Source: Bacillus sp. JCM 19058 (GTDB lineage: Bacteria; Bacillota; Bacilli; Bacillales_H; Bacillaceae_D). Taken from it: a DNA stretch of 51,329 nt. Below are positions 10,367 to 20,226 of this stretch, piece after piece. Each line of letters starts with the position of its first letter. The stretch's first letter is position 1. Position numbers and translations under genes: made by a program. Where the stretch lies: NCBI GenBank assembly GCA_001310555.1, contig BAXO01000032.1, positions 1 to 51,329 of the forward strand, in the 5' to 3' direction. The notes under the pieces were generated by a model that was given only the letters and a program-made list of their open reading frames with translations, had not been told where the DNA came from and made no database searches.

Positions 10367-10900
10367 TTAATTTTGGTTTGCCCACTGAACAACAATATCA
10401 GCAGCATCTGAGCTTTCGAGCTTCGCTAAGATAGCAGCCCTGCTTTCCAACGATACGTACGATAAATGCATAAGGGCTTCATCGACTGAGAGCTCAGCAA
10501 TGATCCTAGCTGCATTTTTGGCAGACATCGATTCGTATAGTTTGGCAACCTCAGTCAAATCGTGCTGAACTCCCTGCCCTGCCTCCCCTTCCTCTTGGGC
10601 AATGAGCAGTTCCTCATTTTCCCTTTCTAGCGAATCAAGCTGATTGTTTTTATCGGTAAGCTCGGTCTCAAGTTCGGCCACTTTAGTTTGCAATGAAGCG
10701 ATCGTGCCTTCCATTTCCGTAATGGCCCCCGCAAGCTCAGCATTTTCCGTTTCCGCTTGGTCCCGCCCGTCGGTAAATGATGAAATGGCTTTTTTCCCTT
10801 GCTCCACCAAGTCTATATCCAGCAACGAAACGACGGCGGCACCGATAATGACAAAAAAAACAATACGGGGAATAATCCAAATATTAAAAACCATTGCCAC
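10367..10900 (-). CDS. MotE-like (YlxF) flagellar operon protein
   Basis: This is a 177-residue protein with an N-terminal membrane helix (FNIWIIPRIVFFVIIGAAVV), a long coiled coil (about residues 45-105) and a C-terminal MgtE-N-like helical domain (LYESMSAKNAARIIAELSVD, ILAKLESSDAADIVVQWANQ). This is the architecture of MotE/YlxF, which in other bacteria acts as a chaperone or stator-related factor. The role in Bacillus is less clear. It lies between fliJ and fliK. The frame is intact. The GTG at 10900 follows GGAGGAG; an ATG six nt later is an alternative start. Confidence 0.82.
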   Translation of the reverse strand: MAMVFNIWIIPRIVFFVIIGAAVVSLLDIDLVEQGKKAISSFTDGRDQAETENAELAGAITEMEGTIASLQTKVAELETELTDKNNQLDSLERENEELLIAQEEGEAGQGVQHDLTEVAKLYESMSAKNAARIIAELSVDEALMHLSYVSLESRAAILAKLESSDAADIVVQWANQN

Positions 10901-10940
10901 TTGCTCCTCCTGCGATTTTCTTTTGTACTCATTTCATCAC

Positions 10941-11384
10941 CTAATTCCACTGCTTTCCATACAGTTGTACCGAGAGCTCGTCCATTTCGTTCGTTTCAAG
11001 GCGGTGCTGCTCCTGCTCAAATTCCTCACGCCCGAGCTGTTTCATTTTTTCAAACTTTTTCGCTTCAACCGATTTATCAACCAAGTCGCGCTGCCGGATA
11101 TTCATTTGCTCTCTCGCCTGCTGTGTCTGCCGTTGAAGCTGATTGATTTCCTGCTGCAGGCGAAGTAATTCGCTCTGGTGCTGCTGCAGCTCGAAAATCG
11201 TTACTCCTGCCGTAATTTGTTCACGCGCCTTAGCTTCAAGCGATTCTTTCCGTTTCAATGAATGATAGAGCTTCGTCGCAACCTGCTCAAACTGTCCGAT
11301 GGCTTCCTTATAGTAGAGCTGGCTTTGAAACTTTTCCTGCTCCTTCACGTCCATGACCTTTTGCAAAGAGTACTCGAATGACAT
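10941..11384 (-). CDS. fliJ: FliJ, flagellar export chaperone/stalk protein
   Basis: FliJ is the coiled-coil protein that forms the central stalk in the FliI hexamer and links it to FlhA. The 147-residue frame is intact and almost entirely alpha-helical and charged. It begins MSFEYSLQKVMDVKEQEKFQ and carries long Glu/Gln/Arg heptads. Its position directly after fliI (2-nt gap) and its length match the family. Sequence conservation in FliJ is always low, so context carries weight here. Confidence 0.9.
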   Translation of the reverse strand: MSFEYSLQKVMDVKEQEKFQSQLYYKEAIGQFEQVATKLYHSLKRKESLEAKAREQITAGVTIFELQQHQSELLRLQQEINQLQRQTQQAREQMNIRQRDLVDKSVEAKKFEKMKQLGREEFEQEQHRLETNEMDELSVQLYGKQWN

Positions 11385-11386
11385 GT

Positions 11387-12706
11387 TTACTGTTCACCTC
11401 TTCCAAACTGTTCGATCAGACGTTGCACTGATTCCTCGAGCCCCATGACTTCTTCCGTCGACTGTTTCAAAAAAAGCGATAATCTCAGGATATGCTTTGA
11501 TGGCAGCATCGACGTCCTTTGAAGTGCCTCGTTTGTAGGCACCAATATTGATGAGGTCCTCCGATTCGTAATACGTAGCGAGTAAGGAGCGCAGCTTGTC
11601 AGCAGCATCCTGGTGATTTTGTTCGGTAATATCTGTCATCACGCGGCTAATGCTTTTTAACACATTAATTGCCGGAAACTGACCTTTATTCGCAAGCTTC
11701 CGATCGAGTACTAGATGCCCGTCCAATATACCTCTAACCGCATCGGCTATCGGTTCATTCAGATCATCACCGTCGACAAGAACCGTATAAAAAGCCGTGA
11801 TCGTTCCGTTCCTGTCTGTTCCCGAACGTTCAAGCAGCTTCGGTAGTGTGGCAAATACCGACGGCGGGTAGCCCTTGGTCGTAGGAGGCTCACCGACAGC
11901 AAGTCCGATTTCGCGCTGCGCCATTGCAAAGCGTGTCACGGAATCCATCATTAAATTGACGTGCAGCCCTTGCTGACGAAAATACTCGGCAATCGCCGTT
12001 GCCGTCAGCGCCCCCTTAATCCTCATCAATGCTGGCTGATCAGAGTGGCGACTACGAGGACGGTATGTTTCAAACCTTCTTCTCCAAGGTCACGCTCGAT
12101 AAAATCCTTGACTTCGCGTCCTCGTTCTCCGATTAAGGCGATCACATTAACATCGGCGGCTGAATTTTTGGCGATCATGGCTAGCAATGTACTTTTTCCT
12201 ACTCCGCTCCCGGCAAATATTCCGATTCGCTGTCCTTTTCCAACGGTGAACAAACTGTCAATGCAACGAACACCGAGACTCATCTTTTCAAGAATTCTCA
12301 CACGCTCTAGCGGATTAGGCGGCTTGTTATCCGTCGGAAAAGCGGTTAAACCTTTCGGGAGTTCTTCACCGTTGAGAGGTTTACCACAACCATCGATGAC
12401 TTGGCCAATTAAGGAAAGTCCTACTTTTACTTGTAATGGCTTGCCAGTCGCTTCAACTAGGCTTCCTGGTGAAATATCGACTGTCCCATTTAGCGGCATA
12501 AGCAATACGTGCTCATCACGAAAACCGACCACCTCTGCCATGACTCGTGTTTTCGAAGCTTTTCCGACGAGTATGTAGCAAAGATCACCGATTGAAGCTT
12601 GGGGGCCAATGGATTCAATTGTTAATCCGACGACTCGATTAACCTTCCCGTACCATTTATAAGGCGAAAGTTCGGGCAGCACGTTGACGAGTGCTTTCGC
12701 ATCCAT
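11387..12706 (-). CDS. fliI: FliI, flagellum-specific export ATPase (frameshifted)
   Basis: FliI is the hexameric F1-beta-like ATPase that unloads export substrates. The Walker A motif FAGSGVGKSTLLAMIA, VIALIGERGREVKDFI and the C-terminal NLMMDSVTRFAMAQREIGLA with GEPPTTKGYPPSVFA are clear. Two breaks occur. One base is lost near 12037, so VVATSDQPALMRIKGALTAT is interrupted. A7 at 11469-11475 is one base too long; with six, the end reads FLKQSTEEVMGLEESVQRLI and stops at 11387. The ~440 residues match the family. Confidence 0.94.
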
Positions 12707-12707
12707 C

Positions 12708-13491
12708 CTATTCCTCCTTTAAGCTCTCGAGGAGCTGTTTCTTCAGCTCTGTCAATTGGCTGTCCAACGAAGCCTCGAGGCGGCCAAATTCCGTTTCGAC
12801 GATGCAGCCGTTTTCCGGCAGGTCAGCATCCGGGTAAATATGTAGAGATTCTGCTCGAAGTAGCAGACGCTTTAATTCCTCTTTTTGCTGCAACGTCCAC
12901 TCAAACCAGACCGGCTCGACATAAATCTTTACTTGCTCATGCTCCCGAACTTCCTGCATCACTTGAGCTAACAGTTTCATCCAAAGGCTGTGCTCCTCCT
13001 TCAATTTCACTCGAAGCATTCGCTCGCACAGCGCTTGAGCCAGCTCAAGAATGACTGGCTCTGCGTCGACAATTACTTGCTCGTAATCGTCAGAGGCACG
13101 CCGAACAATCTGTCTGGCCTGCTCAAGCTTGGCTCGATATTCACGATAACCGTTCTCTTCTCCTTGATTATAGCCTTCCTGATAGCCGCTTTCCTTCGCT
13201 TCTGCAATCAATGCCTGCATGCGCTTCTTTGTCTCTTCCTCTTCCTGTTCCAGACGCTTCCGGCTTTCTGCAGCATTTCGTTCAGCGTCAGAACGGATTT
13301 GACTCGCAATGTCTTCGGCTTCAGTTATTTTTTTTATTTGCGTATTCTTCCACCCACGAAGGAGTGAGCTCAGGATCTTTTTCAGGCTCCGGTAAATCGG
13401 CGTTAAGCTCCTGAAAATGCGCTAGGCTACGAATCGTAATCGGCCTTGCTTCCTTTTTATGCAAAGACTCAGACTTAAAAATTTTAGACAA
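12708..13491 (-). CDS. fliH: FliH, export ATPase regulator (frameshifted)
   Basis: FliH is the negative regulator and stator of FliI, with an elongated coiled-coil N-terminal half and a C-terminal FliI-binding domain. The TTG at 13491, inside the fliG stop region and 9 nt after GGAGGAG, gives LSKIFKSESLHKKEARPITI. T8 at 13328-13335 is one base too long. With seven, the reading is ANKKITEAEDIASQIRSDAE, which runs into the intact part that starts MQALIAEAKESGYQEGYNQG. The Gly-x-x-x-Gly-like helix and VEPVILELAQALCERML are typical. The corrected length is ~260 residues. Confidence 0.88.
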
Positions 13492-14497
13492 CGATATCAT
13501 CTCCTCCACCGCGAGCGATAACGATTTCACCTGCTTCTTCCAAGCGGCGGATAATCGAGACGATTCTCGATTGGGCTTCCTCGACATCTCGTAAGCGGAC
13601 AGGTCCCATAAACTCCATTTCATCTTTAAATGCTTCGGCCATTCGCTGTGACATATTGCTGAAGAGAACTTCTTTCACCTCTTCGCTTGCGACTTTCAAG
13701 GCTAGCTGCAAGTCTTCATTTTCTACATCACGAATGACTCGCTGAATCGAGCGATTATCGAGGGTGACGATATCCTCAAACACGAACATCCGCTTTTTAA
13801 TTTCCTCAGCGAGCTCCGGATCTTGTATTTCCAATGACTCTAAAATAGTTCGCTCAGTACTCCGGTCGACGCTGTTCAACACCTCGACGACAGATTCGAT
13901 TCCTCCAGCTTCCGTATAATCCTGGGTGACAGTTGATGAAAGCTTTTGCTCCAAAATCGTTTCTACTTCGTTTACAATTTCTGGCGATGTACTGTCCATA
14001 ACCGCTATTCGCTTTGCAACATCAGCTTGAACCTCTGGCTGGAGCTCAGATAAAATTTGTCCTGCCTGAACAGAGTCTAAGTAGGAGAGAATTAAAGCGA
14101 TCGTTTGTGGGTGTTCATTTTGGATAAAATTCAAAATTTGTGACGGGTCAGACTTTCTCGCAAAATCAAACGGACGAACTTGCAAGGTTGAGGTTAAGCG
14201 ATTAATGATTTCAACGGCATTTTCCTCGCCGAGCGCTTTTTCCAAAACGCTTTTTGCATAGCTGATCCCGCCTTGAGCAATATAGTCCTGTGCCAATACT
14301 AGCGAATGGAATTGCTCAAGTACCGTTTCCTTCATTTCACTGTCCACTTTTCGAACATTCGCAATTTCTAGAGTGAGCTGCTCGATTTCTTCCTCAGATA
14401 AATGTTTATACACTTGGGCCGATACATCCGGCCCCAACGAGATGAGTAAAATCGCAGCCTTTTGTTTGCCACTTAATCGATTTGTCGCTAGCGCCAA
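13484..14497 (-). CDS. fliG: FliG, flagellar motor switch protein
   Basis: FliG is the C-ring protein that interacts with stators and transmits torque. The 337-residue frame is unbroken. It starts MALATNRLSGKQKAAILLIS and shows the EHPQTIALILSYL motif of the middle domain. The C-terminal torque helix region has FVFEDIVTLDNRSIQRVIRD and RMAEAFKDEMEFMGPVRLRD. It lies 11 nt after fliF. There are no long A/T runs inside this gene, which fits its intact frame. Confidence 0.97.
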   Translation of the reverse strand: MALATNRLSGKQKAAILLISLGPDVSAQVYKHLSEEEIEQLTLEIANVRKVDSEMKETVLEQFHSLVLAQDYIAQGGISYAKSVLEKALGEENAVEIINRLTSTLQVRPFDFARKSDPSQILNFIQNEHPQTIALILSYLDSVQAGQILSELQPEVQADVAKRIAVMDSTSPEIVNEVETILEQKLSSTVTQDYTEAGGIESVVEVLNSVDRSTERTILESLEIQDPELAEEIKKRMFVFEDIVTLDNRSIQRVIRDVENEDLQLALKVASEEVKEVLFSNMSQRMAEAFKDEMEFMGPVRLRDVEEAQSRIVSIIRRLEEAGEIVIARGGGDDIVV

Positions 14498-14508
14498 TTC
14501 GTTCCCTC

Positions 14509-16092
14509 CTAATCTTCAGACAGCCAAGTACGCAGTAGCTTCGAGAAATCCTCCGGCTTATCCTTAGCCAGCTTTTCAAGCTGTTTTCTCATCGTAGCGG
14601 CTTCTCCGACTTCCTCGTCTGGTAGCTCCGGTATGTCTTCAGCCAACCTTTCTTCGTCAAGCTCCGGCTCCTCACTCTCTATTTCTCCGGTCTTCCGCTT
14701 TCTCATTAATAAGACGAACAACAAAATGATCAGAGCAATTAATACGCCACCAACGATATAAAGCCACGCAGGAATGGCAGATGTCGGTTCAATATCCATC
14801 GTCATTTTGCCATCAAATGGCTGTGACGAAACAACGATCTTTTCATTAATAACCTCTGGCGTTAGCTCTTCTGTATACACTTCGGAAATACTCGTTCGAA
14901 CGATCGTCGCTAATATTTGTCGAATATCATTCTCTTGTTGCAACGGTAAGGCTTCCAGCCCATCTGGAGGCTCAATCATGACTTGAATACCCAAGTCCCT
15001 AATTTTATAAGGGCTTTCCACGATATCTCGTTGTATTCGATTGACTTCATTGTTAATTCGTTCTTCCTCTCGGTCCCATTCGGAGTCGCCTTGCCCGACC
15101 ACTCCTGGATAGTTCGGGATCTCGTCTCCTGTGCCAGCCACACCGCCTTCATCGACACCTTCACCGCTGTAAGCCTCGGTAATTCGCTCTATACTAATTG
15201 CGATCCCTTCGACATTTTCCGGATCAACGGCTTCAACCAACGATTCGGTCCGGTTCTCCTGTGTAAAGTCAATGTCTGTCGTCACAGAAATGAGCACTTT
15301 GTCACGGCCAACCATTGTTCCAAGCATTTGCTGAAGGTTTCTTGTTAAATCACGCTCGATTTCTCGTTGAATCGCTCTCTGCTCTTCAAATGCGGAAAGT
15401 GCAGAATCCGCTCCTGAATTTTCATACGTATAATCATTAAACATTTGATCAGAAATGCCGATATTCTCTATAGGGAGATTCGGAACACTTTTTGAAACGA
15501 GATGAAACATCGTCTTTACTTGCTCCTGTTCGAGCTCGTAGCCGGGAGCAAGCTCGACTACGATCGCTGCAGTTGAAGTTTCTTGACCTGCATTTAACCA
15601 GACGCTTTCTTCCGGAAGAGTGATCATGACTGACGCCTGTCTTACCCCGTCAATATTACGAATTAAATTGGCGAGCTCTGATTGCATCGCCGCCCGTTCG
15701 ATAACCGTGAATTCATTGTCTGTCATACCGAAGCCCATTTGTTCTTTAAAAAAAGAATAATCAATGCTTCCGCTGCTTGGAATGCCTTCAGCAGCCAATT
15801 CGACCTTTAAGTTATCAACTAGTTGCTCCGGTACAAGAATCGTTGTTCCGTCGTTTGTCAGCTCTGACGAGACGCCCATAGCATCGAGACGCTCCTTGAT
15901 TTGACCTGTTTCGTGGATAGATAGGTTCGTATAAAGAGGAACGTGGTTTTTACTCGTCATGATAGCGATTAAGAAAATCAAGAGGATGAGAACAATAACG
16001 ACCGCTCCGACAAGCAACCCTTTTTGTGATTTTGATTTCGCCGACCAATATTCTAATAATTTTTCTTTGTATGGTACTAATCTCTCATTCAT
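14509..16092 (-). CDS. fliF: FliF, flagellar MS-ring protein
   Basis: FliF forms the MS ring, the base on which the C-ring and export gate assemble. The start chosen at 16092 (MNERLVPYKEKLLEYWSAKS) fits the family; an in-frame upstream extension has no homology. Two helices bracket the extracytoplasmic rings (GLLVGAVVIVLILLIFLIAI and WLYIVGGVLIALIILLFVLL). The YscJ-like domain VPLYTNLSIHETGQIKERLD and the FliG-binding C-terminus KDKPEDFSKLLRTWLSED-like are seen. The 7-base A run at 15748-15754 keeps frame here (DYSFFKEQMGFG), so long runs are not always miscounted. Confidence 0.96.
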   Translation of the reverse strand: MNERLVPYKEKLLEYWSAKSKSQKGLLVGAVVIVLILLIFLIAIMTSKNHVPLYTNLSIHETGQIKERLDAMGVSSELTNDGTTILVPEQLVDNLKVELAAEGIPSSGSIDYSFFKEQMGFGMTDNEFTVIERAAMQSELANLIRNIDGVRQASVMITLPEESVWLNAGQETSTAAIVVELAPGYELEQEQVKTMFHLVSKSVPNLPIENIGISDQMFNDYTYENSGADSALSAFEEQRAIQREIERDLTRNLQQMLGTMVGRDKVLISVTTDIDFTQENRTESLVEAVDPENVEGIAISIERITEAYSGEGVDEGGVAGTGDEIPNYPGVVGQGDSEWDREEERINNEVNRIQRDIVESPYKIRDLGIQVMIEPPDGLEALPLQQENDIRQILATIVRTSISEVYTEELTPEVINEKIVVSSQPFDGKMTMDIEPTSAIPAWLYIVGGVLIALIILLFVLLMRKRKTGEIESEEPELDEERLAEDIPELPDEEVGEAATMRKQLEKLAKDKPEDFSKLLRTWLSED

Positions 16093-16144
16093 GGGCCTCC
16101 TGCATTCATTCACAACTGTCAAAATTCTGCTATCTCTTTTTTTA

Positions 16145-16459
16145 CTAGACTTGCATTCTCATTATTTCCTGGTACGCCTCAATGACTTTGTTCCTAACTT
16201 CAACTGTCGCTTGTAGCGCTACGCTAGCCTTTTGTCCTGTTATCATGACGTCATGCAAGCTCTCAAGTTCTCCGGCTGCTAGCTGCTTTGTTTTCTCTGC
16301 CGATTCCTGCTGCAAGAGATTGACATCCTGTATCGCTTGACTGAGGGCCGTTTTAAAAGATTGCTGCGCTTCGGCAGGCGTGCTTAACGGATTGGCTCTT
16401 GCGGTGTCCTGAACAGAATTGACGAAAGGTGACTGGCTAATGTTATTCGTCACGGCCAT
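16145..16459 (-). CDS. fliE: FliE, MS ring-rod junction protein
   Basis: FliE is the first exported rod component and links the MS ring to the rod. The 104-residue frame is intact. The C-terminal half carries the FliE signature: ESLHDVMITGQKASVALQAT and VEVRNKVIEAYQEIMRMQV. It follows flgC closely, as in the flgBC-fliE order shared by Bacillus species. Confidence 0.94.
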   Translation of the reverse strand: MAVTNNISQSPFVNSVQDTARANPLSTPAEAQQSFKTALSQAIQDVNLLQQESAEKTKQLAAGELESLHDVMITGQKASVALQATVEVRNKVIEAYQEIMRMQV

Positions 16460-16473
16460 ATGTACAAAACCTC

Positions 16474-16932
16474 CTATTTTCCGATTTCTAATGCTTTCAA
16501 CAGCATATTTTTGGACGCATTTAATGTGGTAACATTCGCTTCGTAGGAACGAGTCGCGCTCATCAGATCGACCATTTCCCTTAGTGGGTCTACATTAGGC
16601 ATCTCTACATACCCTTCTTCATTTGCGTCCGGATGCTCCGGTTGATAGACGAGCTGAAAAGGAGTTGGGTCATTCACAATTCCGGTCACTGTGACGCCAT
16701 TGCCGATTTCACGATTATTTTTTTTCATCGCATCGTTTAAGTGTGCTGAAAAAGGAGCAGCGTTAGCCGACTGGGTCATAACCATTTTCCTTCGATAAGG
16801 CTGCCATTCACCATTGACGAGGTGCGCTCTTGTCGTCTCAGCATTCGCCATATTTGCAGAAACGACATCCATTCGCAATCGCTGCATCGTCAAGGCGGAT
16901 GAACTAGTATTAAAGCCGCTGAAAATAGACAT
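16474..16932 (-). CDS. flgC: FlgC, proximal rod protein
   Basis: This is the rod protein FlgC. The 152-residue frame is intact. It opens with the rod-type signature SSALTMQRLRMDVVSANMAN and ends VDLMSATRSYEANVTTLNAS KNMLLKALEIGK-like, the axial helix. It contains an 8-base T run at 16718-16725 that reads correctly as AMKKNNREIGNG, another example of a long run in the right frame. It is preceded by flgB and followed by fliE. Confidence 0.95.
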   Translation of the reverse strand: MSIFSGFNTSSSALTMQRLRMDVVSANMANAETTRAHLVNGEWQPYRRKMVMTQSANAAPFSAHLNDAMKKNNREIGNGVTVTGIVNDPTPFQLVYQPEHPDANEEGYVEMPNVDPLREMVDLMSATRSYEANVTTLNASKNMLLKALEIGK

Positions 16933-16963
16933 AAGCGTTAATTACCTCCCCGAATAACCATTT

Positions 16964-17341
16964 TCAAATTTGAAAATTTCCGTTTAACCGTTCGACCAAA
17001 CTGTTATAGTAGATTTGGTTTTTAGCCAATTCAGCCATTTCCTGATCGATATCAACGTTGTTTCCATTATGGTTATAGCTCGTATGATTCCTTGTGACTA
17101 CCGCCGGACCCTTTTGACTGCTACTAAATTCCAAATGCTTTTCATTCGTTCGATAAGAGGCAACTGTTTTCGACATTTCTTCATCTAGCGCTTGCTTGAA
17201 TTGTACCGATTTGGATTTATAGTTCGGCGTATCGACATTGGCTATATTTTGGGAAATAGCTTGATGACGCAGTTCGGACCCTTTTAACCCGGCTTCCAAC
17301 ACTTTCATTGTCGTTCCGGAAAACAAATTCACCTTGCTCAC
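16964..17341 (-). CDS. flgB: FlgB, proximal rod protein; first gene of the fla/che operon
   Basis: FlgB is the first rod protein and the first gene of the operon. The 125-residue frame is intact: GLKGSELRHQAISQNIANVD TPNYKSKSV-like N-terminal rod motif, then NNVDIDQEMAELAKNQIYYN at the C-terminus. The promoter region lies immediately upstream (17342-17740), where motility control would act. Confidence 0.95.
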   Translation of the reverse strand: MSKVNLFSGTTMKVLEAGLKGSELRHQAISQNIANVDTPNYKSKSVQFKQALDEEMSKTVASYRTNEKHLEFSSSQKGPAVVTRNHTSYNHNGNNVDIDQEMAELAKNQIYYNSLVERLNGNFQI

Positions 17342-17743
17342 ACCTTTCTGTTCGTCGTTGTGAAACGTGAATATTCATTGTTTTATTTCATTTTTCTACA
17401 TATTTACACATAATACGTTCTATGAAAATTGTATTAAAAATTAGCCTAAAAGTCTAACACCTTTTCTAAAAAAACGCCACTTTCAATATAAAAGAACTAT
17501 TCTTTTAGACTTATTTTATATGTCTTCTCAATTACTCATTCTGAAATATAATAGGAAATTCGTGATAGTCTAGCCTTTTAGACCTTACTAGGTAAAAAAA
17601 ATACCTAATTCGCCAATAGTGAAAATGTATTAGTATTCAACAATCGCGCTAATTCGACAAAACGCAGCCTTACCTATCGTTAGCATCGCTAATTTCGCGA
17701 CAAAGGCGACGTTCCCCCGTGAAAACATTCATTTTCAAGGATC
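17342..17743 (-). promoter_or_regulatory. fla/che operon upstream region
   Basis: About 400 nt between the codY terminator and flgB hold no gene. The stretch is AT-rich. It contains a sigma-A-like promoter, three copies of a CTTTTAGAC/GTCTAAAAG nonamer (17447-17455, 17502-17510, 17575-17583), and a short perfect palindrome AGGTA-T8-TACCT around 17590-17607. A weak CodY-box-like sequence (AATTTTCATAGAACG, 17416-17430) overlaps the -10 region. In B. subtilis this interval carries the Pfla/che promoters controlled by CodY, DegU and SwrA. The same control here is inference. Confidence 0.7.
17428..17457 (-). promoter_or_regulatory. Candidate sigma-A promoter for flgB
   Basis: On the minus strand, TTAGAC (17452-17457) and TACAAT (17428-17433) are separated by 18 nt, about 90 nt upstream of the flgB start. 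The -35 hexamer lies inside one copy of the repeated TCTAAAAG motif, in inverse orientation, so the repeat may be a regulator site. Confidence 0.5.
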
Positions 17744-17771
17744 AAAAAAAACCGTCCTTTTCAGACGGTTT
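17744..17771 (-). terminator. Rho-independent terminator of codY
   Basis: The arms AAACCGTC and GACGGTTT (17749-17771) with a 7-nt loop are followed on the minus strand by T8, 9 nt past the codY stop. This separates the codV-hslVU-codY unit from the fla/che operon. Confidence 0.9.
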
Positions 17772-17779
17772 CTGATACT

Positions 17780-18559
17780 TTATTTTGATTTGATGCGGTC
17801 GAGCTCGACCAAAAATTTGTCATTCAACACTTTAATATACGTTCCTTTCATCCCGAGGGAGCGAGACTCAATGACCCCTGCACTCTCGAGCTTTCTCAGT
17901 GCATTAACGATGACAGAACGGGTAATTCCGACCCGATCGGCAATTTTACTAGCCACGAGCAAGCCTTCTTTTCCGTCTAGCTCTTGGAAAATATGTTCCA
18001 CAGCTTCTAGCTCGCTGTAGGAGAGAGAGCTAATCGCCATTTGGACAACGGCCTTGCTTCGTGCTTCACTCTCGATTTCCTGCGTTTTTTCATGAAGTAT
18101 TTCCATGCCAACAACGGTTGCACCATACTCGGCTAAAATTAAATCATCGTCGTTAAAGTTTTCGTTTAAACGAGACAAAATTAATGTTCCGAGCCGCTGT
18201 CCGCCTCCTTGAATCGGGACAATCGTTGTCAATCCCGTTTCAAACAAATCCTTGTTTTCGACCGGAAAGGCTGTATGCTCGCTATGAATGTCGAGATTCG
18301 CCGATGTTTCATCAATTTTAAAAAGACCGGTCGTATATTGTTCAGGGAATTGTCGCTCCTGCAGCATTTTGTCCATGCGTTCATTGGCAATTTCCTGATT
18401 GATGGCATAGCCTAATAACTTTCCACGACGGCTAACTACATAAACATTTGCGCTAATCGCTTCACGCAAGGTTTCGGCCATATCCCGAAAGTTAACATGC
18501 TTTCCCCCCGATTTTTGCAGCATTTCGTTGATCTTACGTGTTCTTGATAATAAACTCAT
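17780..18559 (-). CDS. codY: CodY, GTP/branched-chain-amino-acid-sensing global repressor
   Basis: CodY represses stationary-phase, transport and motility genes when GTP and branched-chain amino acids are plentiful. The 259-residue frame is intact and of full family length. The N-terminal GAF ligand domain opens [20 protein letters not shown]. The C-terminal winged helix is [20 protein letters not shown] followed by [20 protein letters not shown]. The start overlaps the end of hslU by 4 nt (ATGA), so it is co-translated with hslVU. A terminator follows. Confidence 0.98.
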   Translation of the reverse strand: MSLLSRTRKINEMLQKSGGKHVNFRDMAETLREAISANVYVVSRRGKLLGYAINQEIANERMDKMLQERQFPEQYTTGLFKIDETSANLDIHSEHTAFPVENKDLFETGLTTIVPIQGGGQRLGTLILSRLNENFNDDDLILAEYGATVVGMEILHEKTQEIESEARSKAVVQMAISSLSYSELEAVEHIFQELDGKEGLLVASKIADRVGITRSVIVNALRKLESAGVIESRSLGMKGTYIKVLNDKFLVELDRIKSK

Positions 18560-19978
18560 TCCTTTTCCTCCTCAATTATTATAAAATATATTGACTCAAA
18601 TCTCGATTTTTTTGCGATTTGCTCTAGCTTATCCTCGACATATTTAGGCGTGATGACAATCTCCTCTAACGTGATGTCGGGAGCTTCGAACGATAAATCC
18701 TCCAATAAGCGCTCCAAAAGTGTATGCAGTCTGCGCGCGCCGATATTTTCTGTATCCTGATTAACCTCTGTTGCAATTGTCGCAATCTTATGAACAGCTT
18801 CGTCTGAAAACGAAACTTTTATACCTTCTGTTTCTAATAGCGCGATATATTGCTTAATCAGAGCATTGTCAGGCTCTACTAAAATTCGGACAAAGTCATC
18901 CACTGTTAAATTAGCGAGCTCCACTCGAATCGGAAAGCGCCCTTGAAGCTCAGGAATCAGATCTGCGGGCTTCGCTATATGAAAGGCACCGGCGGCGATA
19001 AATAGCACGTGGTCGGTTTTTACTGGACCGTACTTTGTAACGACTGTCGAACCTTCCACTATCGGTAAAATATCACGCTGAACGCCTTCACGCGATACAT
19101 CTGCCGATTGTTGCTGACCTTTTCCGGCTACCTTGTCAATTTCATCGATAAAAATGATGCCAAGCTGCTCGGCCCGCTTAATTGCTTCCTGCGAAACCTC
19201 GTCCATATCGATCAGCTTTTGTGCTTCTTCTTCGGTCAGCACCTTCCGCGCCTCAGCCACTGACAGCCGGCGTTTTTTTTCGTTTCTTCGGAAGCATTCC
19301 TCCGAGCATTTCCTGCATGTTCATGCCCATTTGCTCCATTCCTGCTCCCTGGAACATATCCATAAAGTTCTGGGACTGCTCCTCAACCTCAATCGTCACC
19401 ATATGTCTTCAAGCTCGCCTAAAGCCAACTGATGCGCTTTTTGCTTTTTTTTGTTGAGCAACGGACGGTTCCTGTGCTGTATCTTCAGGCTCCTGTTGTT
19501 CATTTTCCTGATTCCCAAAAAGCATTTCAAATGGATTTTTATAGCTTGCCTGCTTTTTTTTTCGTTGGTACGAGCAAATTGACTAGCCTTTGGTTTGCCT
19601 GCTTCTTCGCTTGTTCACGCACCCCTAGCAGCTTCTCTTCCTTAATAATGCGGACACTCGTTTCGATCAGATCCCGCACCATCGATTCAACATCCCGCCC
19701 GACGTAACCAACCTCTGTGAATTTGGTCGCCTCAACCTTGACAAAAGGAGCACCGACGAGCTTTGCTAAGCGGCGGGCAATCTCGGTTTTCCCGACACCC
19801 GTCGGCCGATCATGAGGATGTTTTTAGGAGTGATTTCGTCTTTCAGCTTTTGATCAAGCAGGCTGCGACGATACCTGTTTCGAAGAGCTATGGCGACTGA
19901 TTTCTTGGCTGCTTCCTGTCCGACAATATATTGATCCAACCGTTCAACAACTTGTTTAGGCGTTAAAGGACTTTCCAA
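18556..19978 (-). CDS. hslU: HslU (ClpY), ATPase subunit of the HslVU protease (frameshifted)
   Basis: HslU/ClpY is the AAA+ unfoldase of the HslVU (CodWX) protease. The TTG at 19978 after GGAGAG gives [20 protein letters not shown]. The C-terminal 234 residues are intact, with Walker B in [10 protein letters not shown] and the sensor [16 protein letters not shown]. The Walker A motif [13 protein letters not shown] is broken at ~19803, where CCC seems read as CC. Three T runs are one base too long: 19554-19562 (T9), 19445-19452 (T8) and 19273-19280 (T8). A further base is missing near 19401. All conserved blocks remain, so this is likely a functional gene carrying sequence errors. Confidence 0.93.
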
Positions 19979-20226
19979 AGCGATCACTCTCCATCTCATT
20001 TGCGGATTAAGCTACGGAACATAGCTACATTGAACTAAACACGGGGGCGCATCTAAACCCTTAGTTTCAGCACGTGAAGCCTCACGGATTTAAAGGATAA
20101 CGCTGCCCTCTCACAGTTAGAGCATTGCATCGTCGTTCCTTTAAAATTCGAGGTTTCTCCTTAGAAGCGACTACATGCGCCGGCCTGCCGACCGCATCCG
20201 CGAATTTTCAATCGTTCAACAATCTT

